From assembly GCA_910588635.1 (NCBI GenBank), contig CAJUPW010000007.1, positions 1 through 5,181 on the forward strand: a DNA stretch of 5,181 nt, in the 5' to 3' direction. Position numbers and translations under genes: made by a program. Positions 1 through 5,181 of this stretch are shown here, one piece after another. Position 1 is the first letter of the stretch, and the number at the start of each line of letters is the position of its first letter. This DNA is from an uncultured Oscillospiraceae bacterium (GTDB lineage Bacteria; Bacillota; Clostridia; Oscillospirales; Oscillospiraceae). The notes below the pieces were generated by a model that had not been told where the DNA came from, did not search any database, and was given only the letters and a program-made list of their open reading frames with translations.

Positions 1-8
1 TCTGACAT
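1..8 (-). CDS. Start of an unidentified gene running off the left edge
   Basis: An ATG at 6-8 on the minus strand, followed by TCA and GA, is preceded by AAAGGAG (18-24) at a nine-base spacing. With the promoter at 59-67 this is a credible gene start. Only two full codons are inside the window, so no product can be named. Its place after a helix-turn-helix gene of a mobile element suggests it is element cargo or a regulator, which is inference only. Confidence 0.5.
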
Positions 9-20
9 TGTGCGCTGCTC

Positions 21-38
21 CTTTCCAAAGACGGAAAG
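21..38 (-). promoter_or_regulatory. Leader hairpin overlapping the RBS of the left-edge gene
   Basis: CTTTCC and GGAAAG (21-26 and 33-38) form a perfect 6-bp stem with a 6-base loop. On the minus strand its 3' arm GGAAAG merges with the Shine-Dalgarno sequence AAAGGAG (18-24). Pairing would cover part of the RBS. Its 5' arm shares CTTT (35-38) with the base of the longer inverted repeat. Confidence 0.45.
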
Positions 39-82
39 AGCCTTGATATGCTACATCTATTATAGCATATTCAAGGCCCTTT
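35..82. repeat. Long imperfect inverted repeat enclosing a -10 element
   Basis: The left arm 35-53 pairs with the right arm 63-82 through 18 base pairs, with one mismatch (39/78) and one bulged base (70). The loop is nine bases (54-62). The core arms read TATGCTA and TAGCATA on either strand. It lies in the intergenic gap after the helix-turn-helix gene and just before a new minus-strand start. It could be an operator for a dimeric repressor, an RNA hairpin acting as terminator or attenuator, or both. Confidence 0.75.
59..67 (-). promoter_or_regulatory. Extended -10 promoter (TGCTATAAT) for the gene leaving the left edge
   Basis: The minus strand carries TGCTATAAT, a perfect -10 hexamer with the extended TGN motif. 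Seventeen bases upstream the -35 position reads GTGCAA, which is poor, as is tolerated with an extended -10. The expected transcription start is near 52-53, giving a leader of about 45 bases before an ATG at 8. The element sits in the loop and right arm of the inverted repeat, so a protein bound to that repeat would block polymerase. Confidence 0.6.
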
Positions 83-131
83 TGCACGTTCTTTTTCTTA
101 AAAGGCGTGGAAAGAATAAGCCGTTGTTCCG

Positions 132-335
132 TCAGTCGGTGGCGGTAATGGTGTGAATGAGCTTGATTTGCAAACGGCGCTTCATGTACTCGTTAATGCA
201 CACATGAGGTTGACCGTTCGCGTCGTAGAGTGTCCTGGTACAGAGCTTGTTTATGTAGCCATCGTAATGCAGCAGCACAAGCCCCATTGCTTCGGAATCC
301 CCGGCGCAAGCTGCGTCGATCACAGAATCCGGCAA
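132..335 (-). CDS. Small Tn916-type helix-turn-helix protein (HTH_16-like), possibly start-damaged
   Basis: This is a short protein of the helix-turn-helix family commonly found next to recombinase genes in Tn916-like and other clostridial conjugative elements. The family pattern is clear: AGDSEAMGLVLLHYDGYI, then LCTRTLYDANGQPHVCI, and a basic end MKRRLQIKLIHTI. About 67 residues is the usual size. In relatives it is thought to act in element regulation, but the exact role is not well established. No ATG is available: the start used here is TTG at 335, with GGGAG only three bases before it. The frame stays open to a TAA at 363-365 and encodes PIFKGREP upstream. That stretch resembles the N-terminus of relatives, so the original start may have been near an ATT at 354-356. 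It lies directly after the recombinase stop, in the same direction. Identity is fairly sure; whether it is expressed is not. Confidence 0.65.
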   Translation of the reverse strand: MPDSVIDAACAGDSEAMGLVLLHYDGYINKLCTRTLYDANGQPHVCINEYMKRRLQIKLIHTITATD

Positions 336-377
336 AGGCTCCCGGCCTTTGAAAATGGGGCTTTATATGTCAAAAGG

Positions 378-1253
378 TCACTTTTCAATTTTACCAACAA
401 ATCGAAAATAAATGTCTACTATCTGATACCGAATACCGTTTTCTTTGTAACTGTCCCCGATTTCTATACGGTCAATCAGGCGGTGTATAAGGTCCTGGTC
501 CAGCTCGGTTATATCGGCGTACTGCTCCGCAAGCTCTACAAATTGCGTTGCGTTGTCCGTCTCTCGCTGTAGCTCTGTGACCTGCATTGTAACAGATTCC
601 AGATGTGCGGTCAAGTCGGCCCGTTCCCTGGTATAGCCGTCTGTCAGGCTCTTATACACATCATCGGGCAGGTCACCCAGGACGTTTTTTTCAAATGCTT
701 TCCGTATCAGTTCCCCAATGTCGGCAAGCCGTTTTTCCGTCTTGGCCTGGTCTTTCCGGGCGGCGGCAAGGGCGGCTTGCTGTTTCTTCTGGCCCACACC
801 AGACAGCCGGGTTATCAAGCCGTCACGGTCCTGTCTCGCTTCCTCGGTGACTTCCTGGACACTTGCCAGCACAGAAGCATAAAGCACCTTGTACGGTATT
901 CGGTGACTGGTACAGCCGTTTTCGCTCTCCTTGCCATACTGACGATATCGGCGGCAGACATAACCGTCCTTGGTCTGTGTGATGGAAGTGCCGCAGTCGG
1001 CACAGTACAGAAGCCCGGAGAAGATATTTACCCGTCCCGTGGTGCTGGTCTTCTTGTGGCGGCTGGCTACCTCGTTAGCAAGGTCCCATACGGATTGACT
1101 GATAATCGCCTCGTGTGTGCCCTCGGTGATAATGTATTGATCCTCGTTGGTGGCGACCACCTTCTTGCTTTTATAACTGACCTTGCGGCTCCTCCCATAC
1201 ACCAGCTTGCCCAGGTACACCGGATTGCTGATGATACGGGTCAGTGTGCCCAA
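378..1253 (-). pseudogene. Large serine recombinase, C-terminal fragment lacking the catalytic domain
   Basis: The frame encodes about 291 residues matching the C-terminal half of a large serine recombinase of the clostridial conjugative-element type. It opens in the Recombinase domain at GTLTRIISNPVYLGKLVYGR. A zinc ribbon follows, with C84, C87, C100 and C114 as likely metal ligands. Next is a charged, alanine- and glutamine-rich coiled coil (about 155-235), then a DUF4368-like end running to YFRFVGKIEK. Full-length relatives are roughly 500-560 residues. The N-terminal resolvase domain with the active-site serine, and most of the Recombinase domain, are missing. The first in-frame start is TTG at 1253, inside what should be the middle of the domain, and no convincing RBS precedes it. 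The fragment cannot catalyse strand exchange; if translated it might still bind DNA. It is best read as a relic of an integrated element. No internal stop or frameshift was seen in the retained part. Confidence 0.85.
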
Positions 1254-1411
1254 CCTTGTCCGCCTGTTTGCCGCCTGGACCCTGTGCGACAGCTACGCCG
1301 CCTTTGCCCATATGCTTCTCGTCTCCGCTTTCCAGTTTGGACGGCTCGGCTTCTCCCGAAGGGAGCCGCGGTTGACCTATCCCCAGCCCTTGCCCCACGC
1401 TTGAACGCAGC
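1254..1411. other. Unassigned segment between operon terminator and truncated recombinase
   Basis: About 160 bases hold no gene I can support. The recombinase reading frame continues upstream of its TTG only to a TAG at 1293-1295, and the residues encoded there and beyond it do not resemble the missing part of the recombinase. Short open frames exist on both strands, but none shows a recognisable domain or a good RBS. A small perfect hairpin CTCCC-GAA-GGGAG lies at 1353-1365. The segment is the most likely site of the join between the transporter locus and the mobile-element remnant. Confidence 0.5.
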
Positions 1412-1437
1412 AAAAGCGCCCCGATCAGGGGCGCTTT
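1412..1437 (-). terminator. Probable intrinsic terminator of the transporter operon
   Basis: There is a perfect 10-bp inverted repeat: AAAGCGCCCC (1413-1422) and GGGGCGCTTT (1428-1437) with a 5-base loop (1423-1427). It lies 36 bases after the stop of the second permease. Read on the minus strand, the stem ends in TTTT, three of which are in the stem, and then GC-rich DNA follows, so the U-tract is short. The plus-strand side is followed by AGTTATTATTTC, also only weakly U-rich. The position and the strong GC stem favour a terminator; efficiency is uncertain. Confidence 0.7.
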
Positions 1438-1473
1438 AGTTATTATTTCAAAGAATTATACCGTTTGTATTCT

Positions 1474-2469
1474 CTACCGCTCCTCGCGGAAGTAGTTCAG
1501 ACCTAGGGCGGCGGGCTGCCCCGAGCCCTCTTTCTTGCGGACGGAGGAGGCGATGAGTACGATGGCGGTGATGATGAAGGGCAGCGCCTTGAACAGCTGC
1601 GCCGGCACCGCGTTGAGCCAGCCCAGCCCTCCGGGGAAGGCTCCGGCCAGAGCGCCGGCGTAAATCTGAAGGGTGTTGAAGAAGCCAAAGACCAGAGTGC
1701 CCAGAATGGCCATCACCGGGTTCCAGTTGGCGAAGATGACCAGGGCAATGGCGATCCAGCCGTAGCCGTTGATCCAGCAGTTGGAGCCCTCGAAGGAGCC
1801 GCTCATATTCAGGGCCATGTAAAACCCGCCCAGCCCCATAATACCCGACCCGGCGATGAGGTGGATGTACTTATACAGCAGGATGTTCACGCCCACCGAG
1901 TCGGCGGCGCCTGGGTTCTCCCCCACCGCCCGCAGGCGCAGGCCGGTCTTGGTGAAATTGAGATACCACCACACCAGCGCGGCCACGGCCACTCCCAGGT
2001 AGACCAGCAGGTTCTGGGAGAAGAACACCTTACCCAGAATGGGAATCTGGGACAGCAGAGGCAGCTCACGGGCGGCAAAGCCGTCCACCAGGGCGGATGC
2101 GCCCGTCATGGCGGGCCACCGCTCCCCCATGCCCTTGCCCACAAAGAAATACAGCCCCAGCCCGAAGGTGGTGATGGTCAGGCCGGTGACGTTCTGGTTG
2201 GCCTGGAAGGAGACGGTGAGCACCGCGAAGAGCGCTCCGCACAGCCCCGCCGTCAGGAAGGAGACCAGCAGCCCCACCGCCATGCTGTTGGCGGCGCACC
2301 CGGCCAGGTAGCCGAAGATGGCCCCCACGGCCATGGTGCCCTCCACACCCAGGTCCAGGCTGCCCGCCTTCTCCACCACAATCTCCCCCACGGTGCCGTA
2401 GAGCAGAGGGATGTTGATGAGGACGATATTGAACAGGAACAGGGTCAATACGTTGATGGGGTCGTTCAT
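1474..2469 (-). CDS. ABC transporter permease, nucleoside/BMP-type importer (second permease; NupQ/YufQ-like)
   Basis: This is the second, shorter membrane permease of the importer, 331 residues, the normal size for the YufQ group. Family motifs seen are LDLGVEGTM (38-46), NQNVTGLTITTFGLGL (91-106), the coupling-loop sequence RAVGENPGAADSVG (180-193), and GYGWIAIALVIFANWNP (235-251), which is highly typical of this subfamily. Hydrophobic stretches lie near 8-26, 44-58, 62-86, 94-110, 152-169, 199-220, 236-248, 252-276 and 291-309. The C-terminus is a short charged tail. The ATG overlaps the stop of the first permease (ATGA), with AAAGGAGG upstream. It is the last gene of the operon; the TAG stop is followed after 36 bases by a GC-rich hairpin. 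With the ATPase and first permease it makes the membrane complex. A separate lipoprotein would deliver substrate and is not in view. Confidence 0.95.
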   Translation of the reverse strand: MNDPINVLTLFLFNIVLINIPLLYGTVGEIVVEKAGSLDLGVEGTMAVGAIFGYLAGCAANSMAVGLLVSFLTAGLCGALFAVLTVSFQANQNVTGLTITTFGLGLYFFVGKGMGERWPAMTGASALVDGFAARELPLLSQIPILGKVFFSQNLLVYLGVAVAALVWWYLNFTKTGLRLRAVGENPGAADSVGVNILLYKYIHLIAGSGIMGLGGFYMALNMSGSFEGSNCWINGYGWIAIALVIFANWNPVMAILGTLVFGFFNTLQIYAGALAGAFPGGLGWLNAVPAQLFKALPFIITAIVLIASSVRKKEGSGQPAALGLNYFREER

Positions 2470-2485
2470 TTGACCGCCTCCTTTC
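2466..2485 (-). promoter_or_regulatory. Overlapping stop/start (ATGA) with RBS between first and second permease genes
   Basis: On the minus strand AAAGGAGG is followed by seven bases and ATGA, in which TGA ends the first permease and ATG starts the second. The same 4-base overlap as at the previous junction supports one polycistronic, translationally coupled unit and decides this start codon. Confidence 0.85.
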
Positions 2486-3587
2486 CGCCTCTGCGCACCA
2501 GCTTGAAGCGGGTAAAGAAGTCCGCCGCAAGCACGATAAACAAAATCACGCCCTGGAGCAGGTTGGCGAAGTTGGCGTCGATGGCGGGATAGGTGGCGCT
2601 GGCCGTCTGACAGCCGAACTGAAGGACGGTAATCAGCACCGCCGCCACCAGGATGCCCACCGTGTTCAGCTTGGCCAGCCAGGCCACCACGATGCCCGTC
2701 CAGCCCACCGAGTTTGTGGGAGAGGCGGACATCACTCCGGCGGAGGACACATGGAAGGCCCCCGCCACGCCGATGAGGGCGGCGGAGAGGAAGATGGTGC
2801 GCAGCACGATCCTGCCCACCCTCATCCCGGCGTACCGGGCGGTGTTCGGGCTGTCTCCCACCACCGCGATCTCATAGCCCCGCTTGGTATAGTTGAGGTA
2901 GATGAAGATCAGAGCGCACAGGGCCAGCGCGATCACCAGAGACAGATTCAGATTGAAGGGTCCGATGGGAATGGTAATCATCTGGGCGCTGGCTGGGAAC
3001 TTGGCGAATTTGGGCCGGGCGGACTCGGGGTCCAGAAAGAAATTCCAGCCGGCCTTGGTCTCGGCAAAGAACTGGAGAAAATACAGGGCGATATAGTTGA
3101 GCATCAGGGTAAGCAAGGTTTCGTTGGTGCCGAAGCGCACCTTCAGCGCCGCCGCGAAGAGGCCGTACACTCCGCCGCCCAGGGCGCCGGCCACGGCCAT
3201 CACCAGCACCATGGCGGGCCGGGGCAGGCTCTCCCCCAGATTCATGGCGGCCACGCCGGCCCAAAAGGCGCCCATGATGAACTGTCCCTCGCCGCCGATG
3301 TTCCAGAAGCGCATTTTGAAGGCCAGGGCCAGGGCCAGGGATACGATGAGCAGCGGGACGAAGAGCTTGATAAAGTTCTCCACCGCCCGCCAGGGGTAGC
3401 GGCTGCCCGGGATACCCATGGTGAGCATCTGCCGGTAGAAGGTGAGGGGCTCCACCCCCTGGACCCACAGCAGGACCGCGCCCACGGTCAGGGCCAGGGC
3501 CACCGCCGCCACATAGGCCAGCAGCTGCCGGCCCGGGGAGCCACTCTCCCGCTTGACCACATGGAAAAGGGGCTGACGTTTTTTCAT
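2466..3587 (-). CDS. ABC transporter permease, nucleoside/BMP-type importer (first permease; NupP/YufP-like)
   Basis: This is an integral inner-membrane permease of the branched-chain/ribose permease family (BPD_transp_2), 373 residues, forming half of the transport channel. A short basic cytoplasmic N-terminus is followed by hydrophobic segments at roughly 21-42, 72-90, 102-116, 125-147, 157-173, 212-231, 260-278, 294-306, 308-325 and 340-358. Conserved family patches are visible: FWNIGGEGQ (94-102), NETLLTLMLNYIA (155-167), the cytoplasmic coupling-loop sequence GDSPNTARYAGM (244-255), and GWTGIVVAWLA (295-305). The protein ends in a basic tail. The start is secured by AGGAGG just upstream, and the ATG overlaps the ATPase stop codon. 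It pairs with the second permease encoded next, as NupP does with NupQ. Transporter class is near certain; the transported compound is inferred only from family and gene order. Confidence 0.95.
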   Translation of the reverse strand: MKKRQPLFHVVKRESGSPGRQLLAYVAAVALALTVGAVLLWVQGVEPLTFYRQMLTMGIPGSRYPWRAVENFIKLFVPLLIVSLALALAFKMRFWNIGGEGQFIMGAFWAGVAAMNLGESLPRPAMVLVMAVAGALGGGVYGLFAAALKVRFGTNETLLTLMLNYIALYFLQFFAETKAGWNFFLDPESARPKFAKFPASAQMITIPIGPFNLNLSLVIALALCALIFIYLNYTKRGYEIAVVGDSPNTARYAGMRVGRIVLRTIFLSAALIGVAGAFHVSSAGVMSASPTNSVGWTGIVVAWLAKLNTVGILVAAVLITVLQFGCQTASATYPAIDANFANLLQGVILFIVLAADFFTRFKLVRRGGKEAVK

Positions 3588-3600
3588 TCCTCCACCTCCT
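3584..3600 (-). promoter_or_regulatory. Overlapping stop/start (ATGA) with strong RBS between ATPase and first permease genes
   Basis: On the minus strand AGGAGGTGGAGGA directly precedes ATGA. The TGA ends the ATPase gene and the ATG begins the permease. The RBS lies wholly inside the last codons of the ATPase gene, which there encode the acidic end SEEVEE. This arrangement fixes the permease start and suggests translational coupling of the two proteins. Confidence 0.85.
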
Positions 3601-5170
3601 CGCTCTCGCCGATCCGGCTGTCACGGGCATACCCGGCGGGCTTGTCCTCATACTTGTGGCTCAGGTCCAGCGCCCCGGTCATCATCAGGCCCAGCTCCTC
3701 CTTGGAGGTCTTATGGGCGTGGACCACGCCCATCACCTTCCCGTGGCACAGCACCATGATCTTGTCGCACAGGCCTATCATCACATCCAGGTCCTCCCCT
3801 ACGAAGAGGATGCCCACGCCGTCCTGCTTCTGCTGGTTGAGGATATCGTAGATGGCATAGGAGGAGTTGATATCCAGCCCCCGGACGGGGTAGGCGGTGA
3901 CGATGACGTTGGGTCCCGCCTTAATCTCCCGGCCCAGCAGCACCTTCTGCACGTTGCCCCCGGACAGCCGGCGCACCGGCGTCTCGGTGGAGGGAGTGAC
4001 GATCTCCAGGTCCGCAATCACCTGCTTCGCCTCCGCCCGGCCGGTCCCGCGGTCCACAAAGGGTCCCTTGGACTGGTCGTACTTTTTCAGGAGCATGTTG
4101 TCGGTGATGGACATGGAGGGGGCCAGACCCATACCCAGCCGGTCCTCGGGGATGAAGGACATGGAGATACCCTTCTCCAGGATGGCCTTGGGGGGCAGGC
4201 CCACGATATTGTCCCCCTTGTGAATCATCTGGCCCCCCTCGATGGGCCGCAGGCCGGCGATGGCCTCGCACAGCTCCTTCTGGCCGCAGCCGGCGATGCC
4301 GGCCACCCCCAGAATTTCGCCCCCCCGGAGGTAGAAGCTCACCTGATTGATGGCCAGCGCGCCCTCGTCATTTTTGATGGTCAGGTCCCGAATCTCCAGC
4401 AGAGGACGGGTCTTTTCCACCGCCGGCCGCTGGATGTTCAGCTCCACCTTCCGGCCCACCATGTATTCGGTGAGCTGCTGCTCGTTGGTGGAGGGGGTGT
4501 CCACGGTGGTGATGTACTCTCCCTTGCGGAGGATGGCCACCCGGTCGGAGATTTCCAGCACCTCATTGAGCTTGTGGGTGATGATGATGATGGCGTGGCC
4601 CTCGGCCTTCATCCTTCTGAGCACGTCAAAGAGCTTGGCCGTCTCCTGAACGGTCAGCACGGCGGTGGGCTCGTCCAGAATGATGATCTTAGCCCCGTAG
4701 TACAGCACCTTGACGATCTCCAGGGTCTGCTTCTCCGACACCGCCATGTTATAGACTTTTTTTCGGGGGTCGATGTCAAAGCCGAACTTCTTCGCCATGT
4801 CCCGGATCACGTCGTACCGATCCTTTTTCAGCACCGGACCGGACTTGTCGTCCCCCAGCCAGATGTTGTCGGCGGCGGAGAACACGTCCACCAGCTTGAA
4901 GTGCTGATGGACCATACCGATACCCAGCCGTTTGGCGTCCTCCGGGGAGTTGATGGACACCTCCAGCCCGTCCACGAAAATGGACCCGCTGTCCGGCTTG
5001 TAGATGCCCGACAGCATGTTCATCAGGGTGGTCTTGCCCGAGCCGTTCTCCCCCAGCAGCGCCAGAATTTCGCCGGGCTTCACGTTCAGGTTGACATCCC
5101 TGTTGGCGGCCACGCTGCCAAAGCTCTTGCAGATGCCCCGCATCTCAATGGCGTATTGCTGTTTCTCCAT
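3584..5170 (-). CDS. ABC transporter ATP-binding protein, nucleoside/BMP-type importer (two fused ATPase domains; NupO/YufO-like)
   Basis: This is the cytoplasmic energy-coupling subunit of an ABC importer, 528 residues, with two fused nucleotide-binding domains, the usual length and plan for this family. Domain 1 has Walker A GENGSGKTT (40-48), Q-loop Q89, a divergent signature VSEKQ (144-148), Walker B IIILDEPTAVLT (about 162-173) and switch histidine H199. Domain 2 (from about 256) has a degenerate P-loop GIAGCGQKE (lysine replaced by Gln297), an intact LSGGNVQ signature (402-408), TAYPVRGLD (425-433) in place of a normal Walker B, and GED instead of the switch histidine. A degenerate second ATPase site is normal in the YufO/RbsA-like group, so domain 1 should carry the intact Walker motifs. 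The ATG is preceded by AGGGAGGGA at a suitable distance. The stop overlaps the next permease start by 4 bases. The closest named relatives are NupO of B. subtilis and RnsB of streptococci, both nucleoside importers. A purine nucleoside substrate is inferred from the family; a sugar or other BMP ligand cannot be excluded. Confidence 0.95.
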   Translation of the reverse strand: MEKQQYAIEMRGICKSFGSVAANRDVNLNVKPGEILALLGENGSGKTTLMNMLSGIYKPDSGSIFVDGLEVSINSPEDAKRLGIGMVHQHFKLVDVFSAADNIWLGDDKSGPVLKKDRYDVIRDMAKKFGFDIDPRKKVYNMAVSEKQTLEIVKVLYYGAKIIILDEPTAVLTVQETAKLFDVLRRMKAEGHAIIIITHKLNEVLEISDRVAILRKGEYITTVDTPSTNEQQLTEYMVGRKVELNIQRPAVEKTRPLLEIRDLTIKNDEGALAINQVSFYLRGGEILGVAGIAGCGQKELCEAIAGLRPIEGGQMIHKGDNIVGLPPKAILEKGISMSFIPEDRLGMGLAPSMSITDNMLLKKYDQSKGPFVDRGTGRAEAKQVIADLEIVTPSTETPVRRLSGGNVQKVLLGREIKAGPNVIVTAYPVRGLDINSSYAIYDILNQQKQDGVGILFVGEDLDVMIGLCDKIMVLCHGKVMGVVHAHKTSKEELGLMMTGALDLSHKYEDKPAGYARDSRIGESEEVEE

Positions 5171-5181
5171 AGTCCCTCCCT
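5171..5181 (-). promoter_or_regulatory. RBS of the ATP-binding protein gene at the window edge
   Basis: The last 11 bases read AGGGAGGGACT on the minus strand immediately before the ATG. The purine-rich run is a good match to a Shine-Dalgarno sequence and supports this start. The operon promoter, and any substrate-binding lipoprotein gene upstream, lie outside the window. Confidence 0.7.

Noticed and set aside
43..71. Possible plus-strand promoter TTGATA-17-CATATT within the inverted repeat
   Set aside because: It follows from the symmetry of the palindrome, its -10 is poor, and no plus-strand gene lies downstream.
89..116. Weak inverted repeat TTCTTT / AAAGAA after the HTH gene
   Set aside because: Only six A/T-rich pairs around a 16-base gap in an A/T-rich stretch, easily due to chance.
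153..572. Plus-strand open frame of 139 codons over the HTH and recombinase end
   Set aside because: The minus strand in this interval has clear family matches. The plus-strand frame has no recognisable domain.
1171..1413. Minus-strand open frame of 80 codons spanning the unassigned segment
   Set aside because: It runs out of frame into the recombinase, lacks an RBS, and its sequence matches no family I know. A real fragment of another gene cannot be fully excluded.
603..1439. Long plus-strand open frame (278 codons) opposite the recombinase fragment
   Set aside because: It is antisense to clear recombinase coding sequence, crosses the break point and the terminator hairpin, shows no domain, and its composition is that of a reverse-frame shadow.
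1861..2592. Plus-strand open frame (243 codons) opposite the second permease
   Set aside because: It is a low-complexity G/H/Q-rich translation with no recognisable domain, fully covered by two certain minus-strand genes.
2751..3851. Long plus-strand open frame (366 codons) opposite the first permease and ATPase
   Set aside because: It is rich in G, H, Q and E with no hydrophobic core or motif, as expected for the complement of GC-rich membrane-protein codons, and it crosses the junction of two well-supported genes.
1..5181. CRISPR arrays, tRNA/rRNA genes, riboswitches, defence or toxin-antitoxin genes
   Set aside because: I read for regularly spaced repeats, cloverleaf-like sequences and such gene families and found none.

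Overview
The window looks like a chromosomal segment of a moderately GC-rich Firmicute, most likely a gut Clostridium relative of the Oscillospiraceae type. The evidence is the strong AGGAGG-type ribosome binding sites, the G/C-rich third codon positions of the transporter genes, and the typical clostridial mobile-element proteins beside them. The taxonomic placement is inference; no marker gene is present. All genes I accept lie on the minus strand, so the biological reading order runs from the right edge to the left edge.

Right two thirds (about 1474-5170): a compact three-gene operon for a BMP/nucleoside-type ABC importer. It encodes a double-ATPase protein followed by two different membrane permeases, in the same order as nupO-nupP-nupQ (yufOPQ) of Bacillus subtilis. 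Both gene junctions are 4-base ATGA overlaps with good Shine-Dalgarno sequences inside the upstream gene, so the proteins are probably made in coupled fashion. The substrate-binding lipoprotein that normally completes such a system is not in the window; it would be expected just beyond the right edge. A GC-rich hairpin (1412-1437) shortly after the last permease is the likely operon terminator.

Middle (1254-1411): about 160 bases with no gene I can recognise, lying between the terminator and a broken recombinase gene.

Left part (1-1253): remnants of a mobile element. First comes the C-terminal half of a large serine recombinase (zinc ribbon, coiled coil and C-terminal DUF4368-like end). Its catalytic N-terminal domain is absent. 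Next is a small Tn916-type helix-turn-helix protein with no ATG start. At the extreme left edge there is a long imperfect inverted repeat enclosing an extended -10 promoter (TGCTATAAT), then a second hairpin that overlaps a good ribosome binding site, and the first codons of another minus-strand gene that leaves the window. Base composition falls from clearly GC-rich in the operon to AT-rich here, consistent with acquired DNA.

I see no convincing evidence for a wholly new system. The most interesting parts are the recombinase break point with its unexplained neighbour and the promoter/inverted-repeat/RBS-hairpin arrangement at the left edge.
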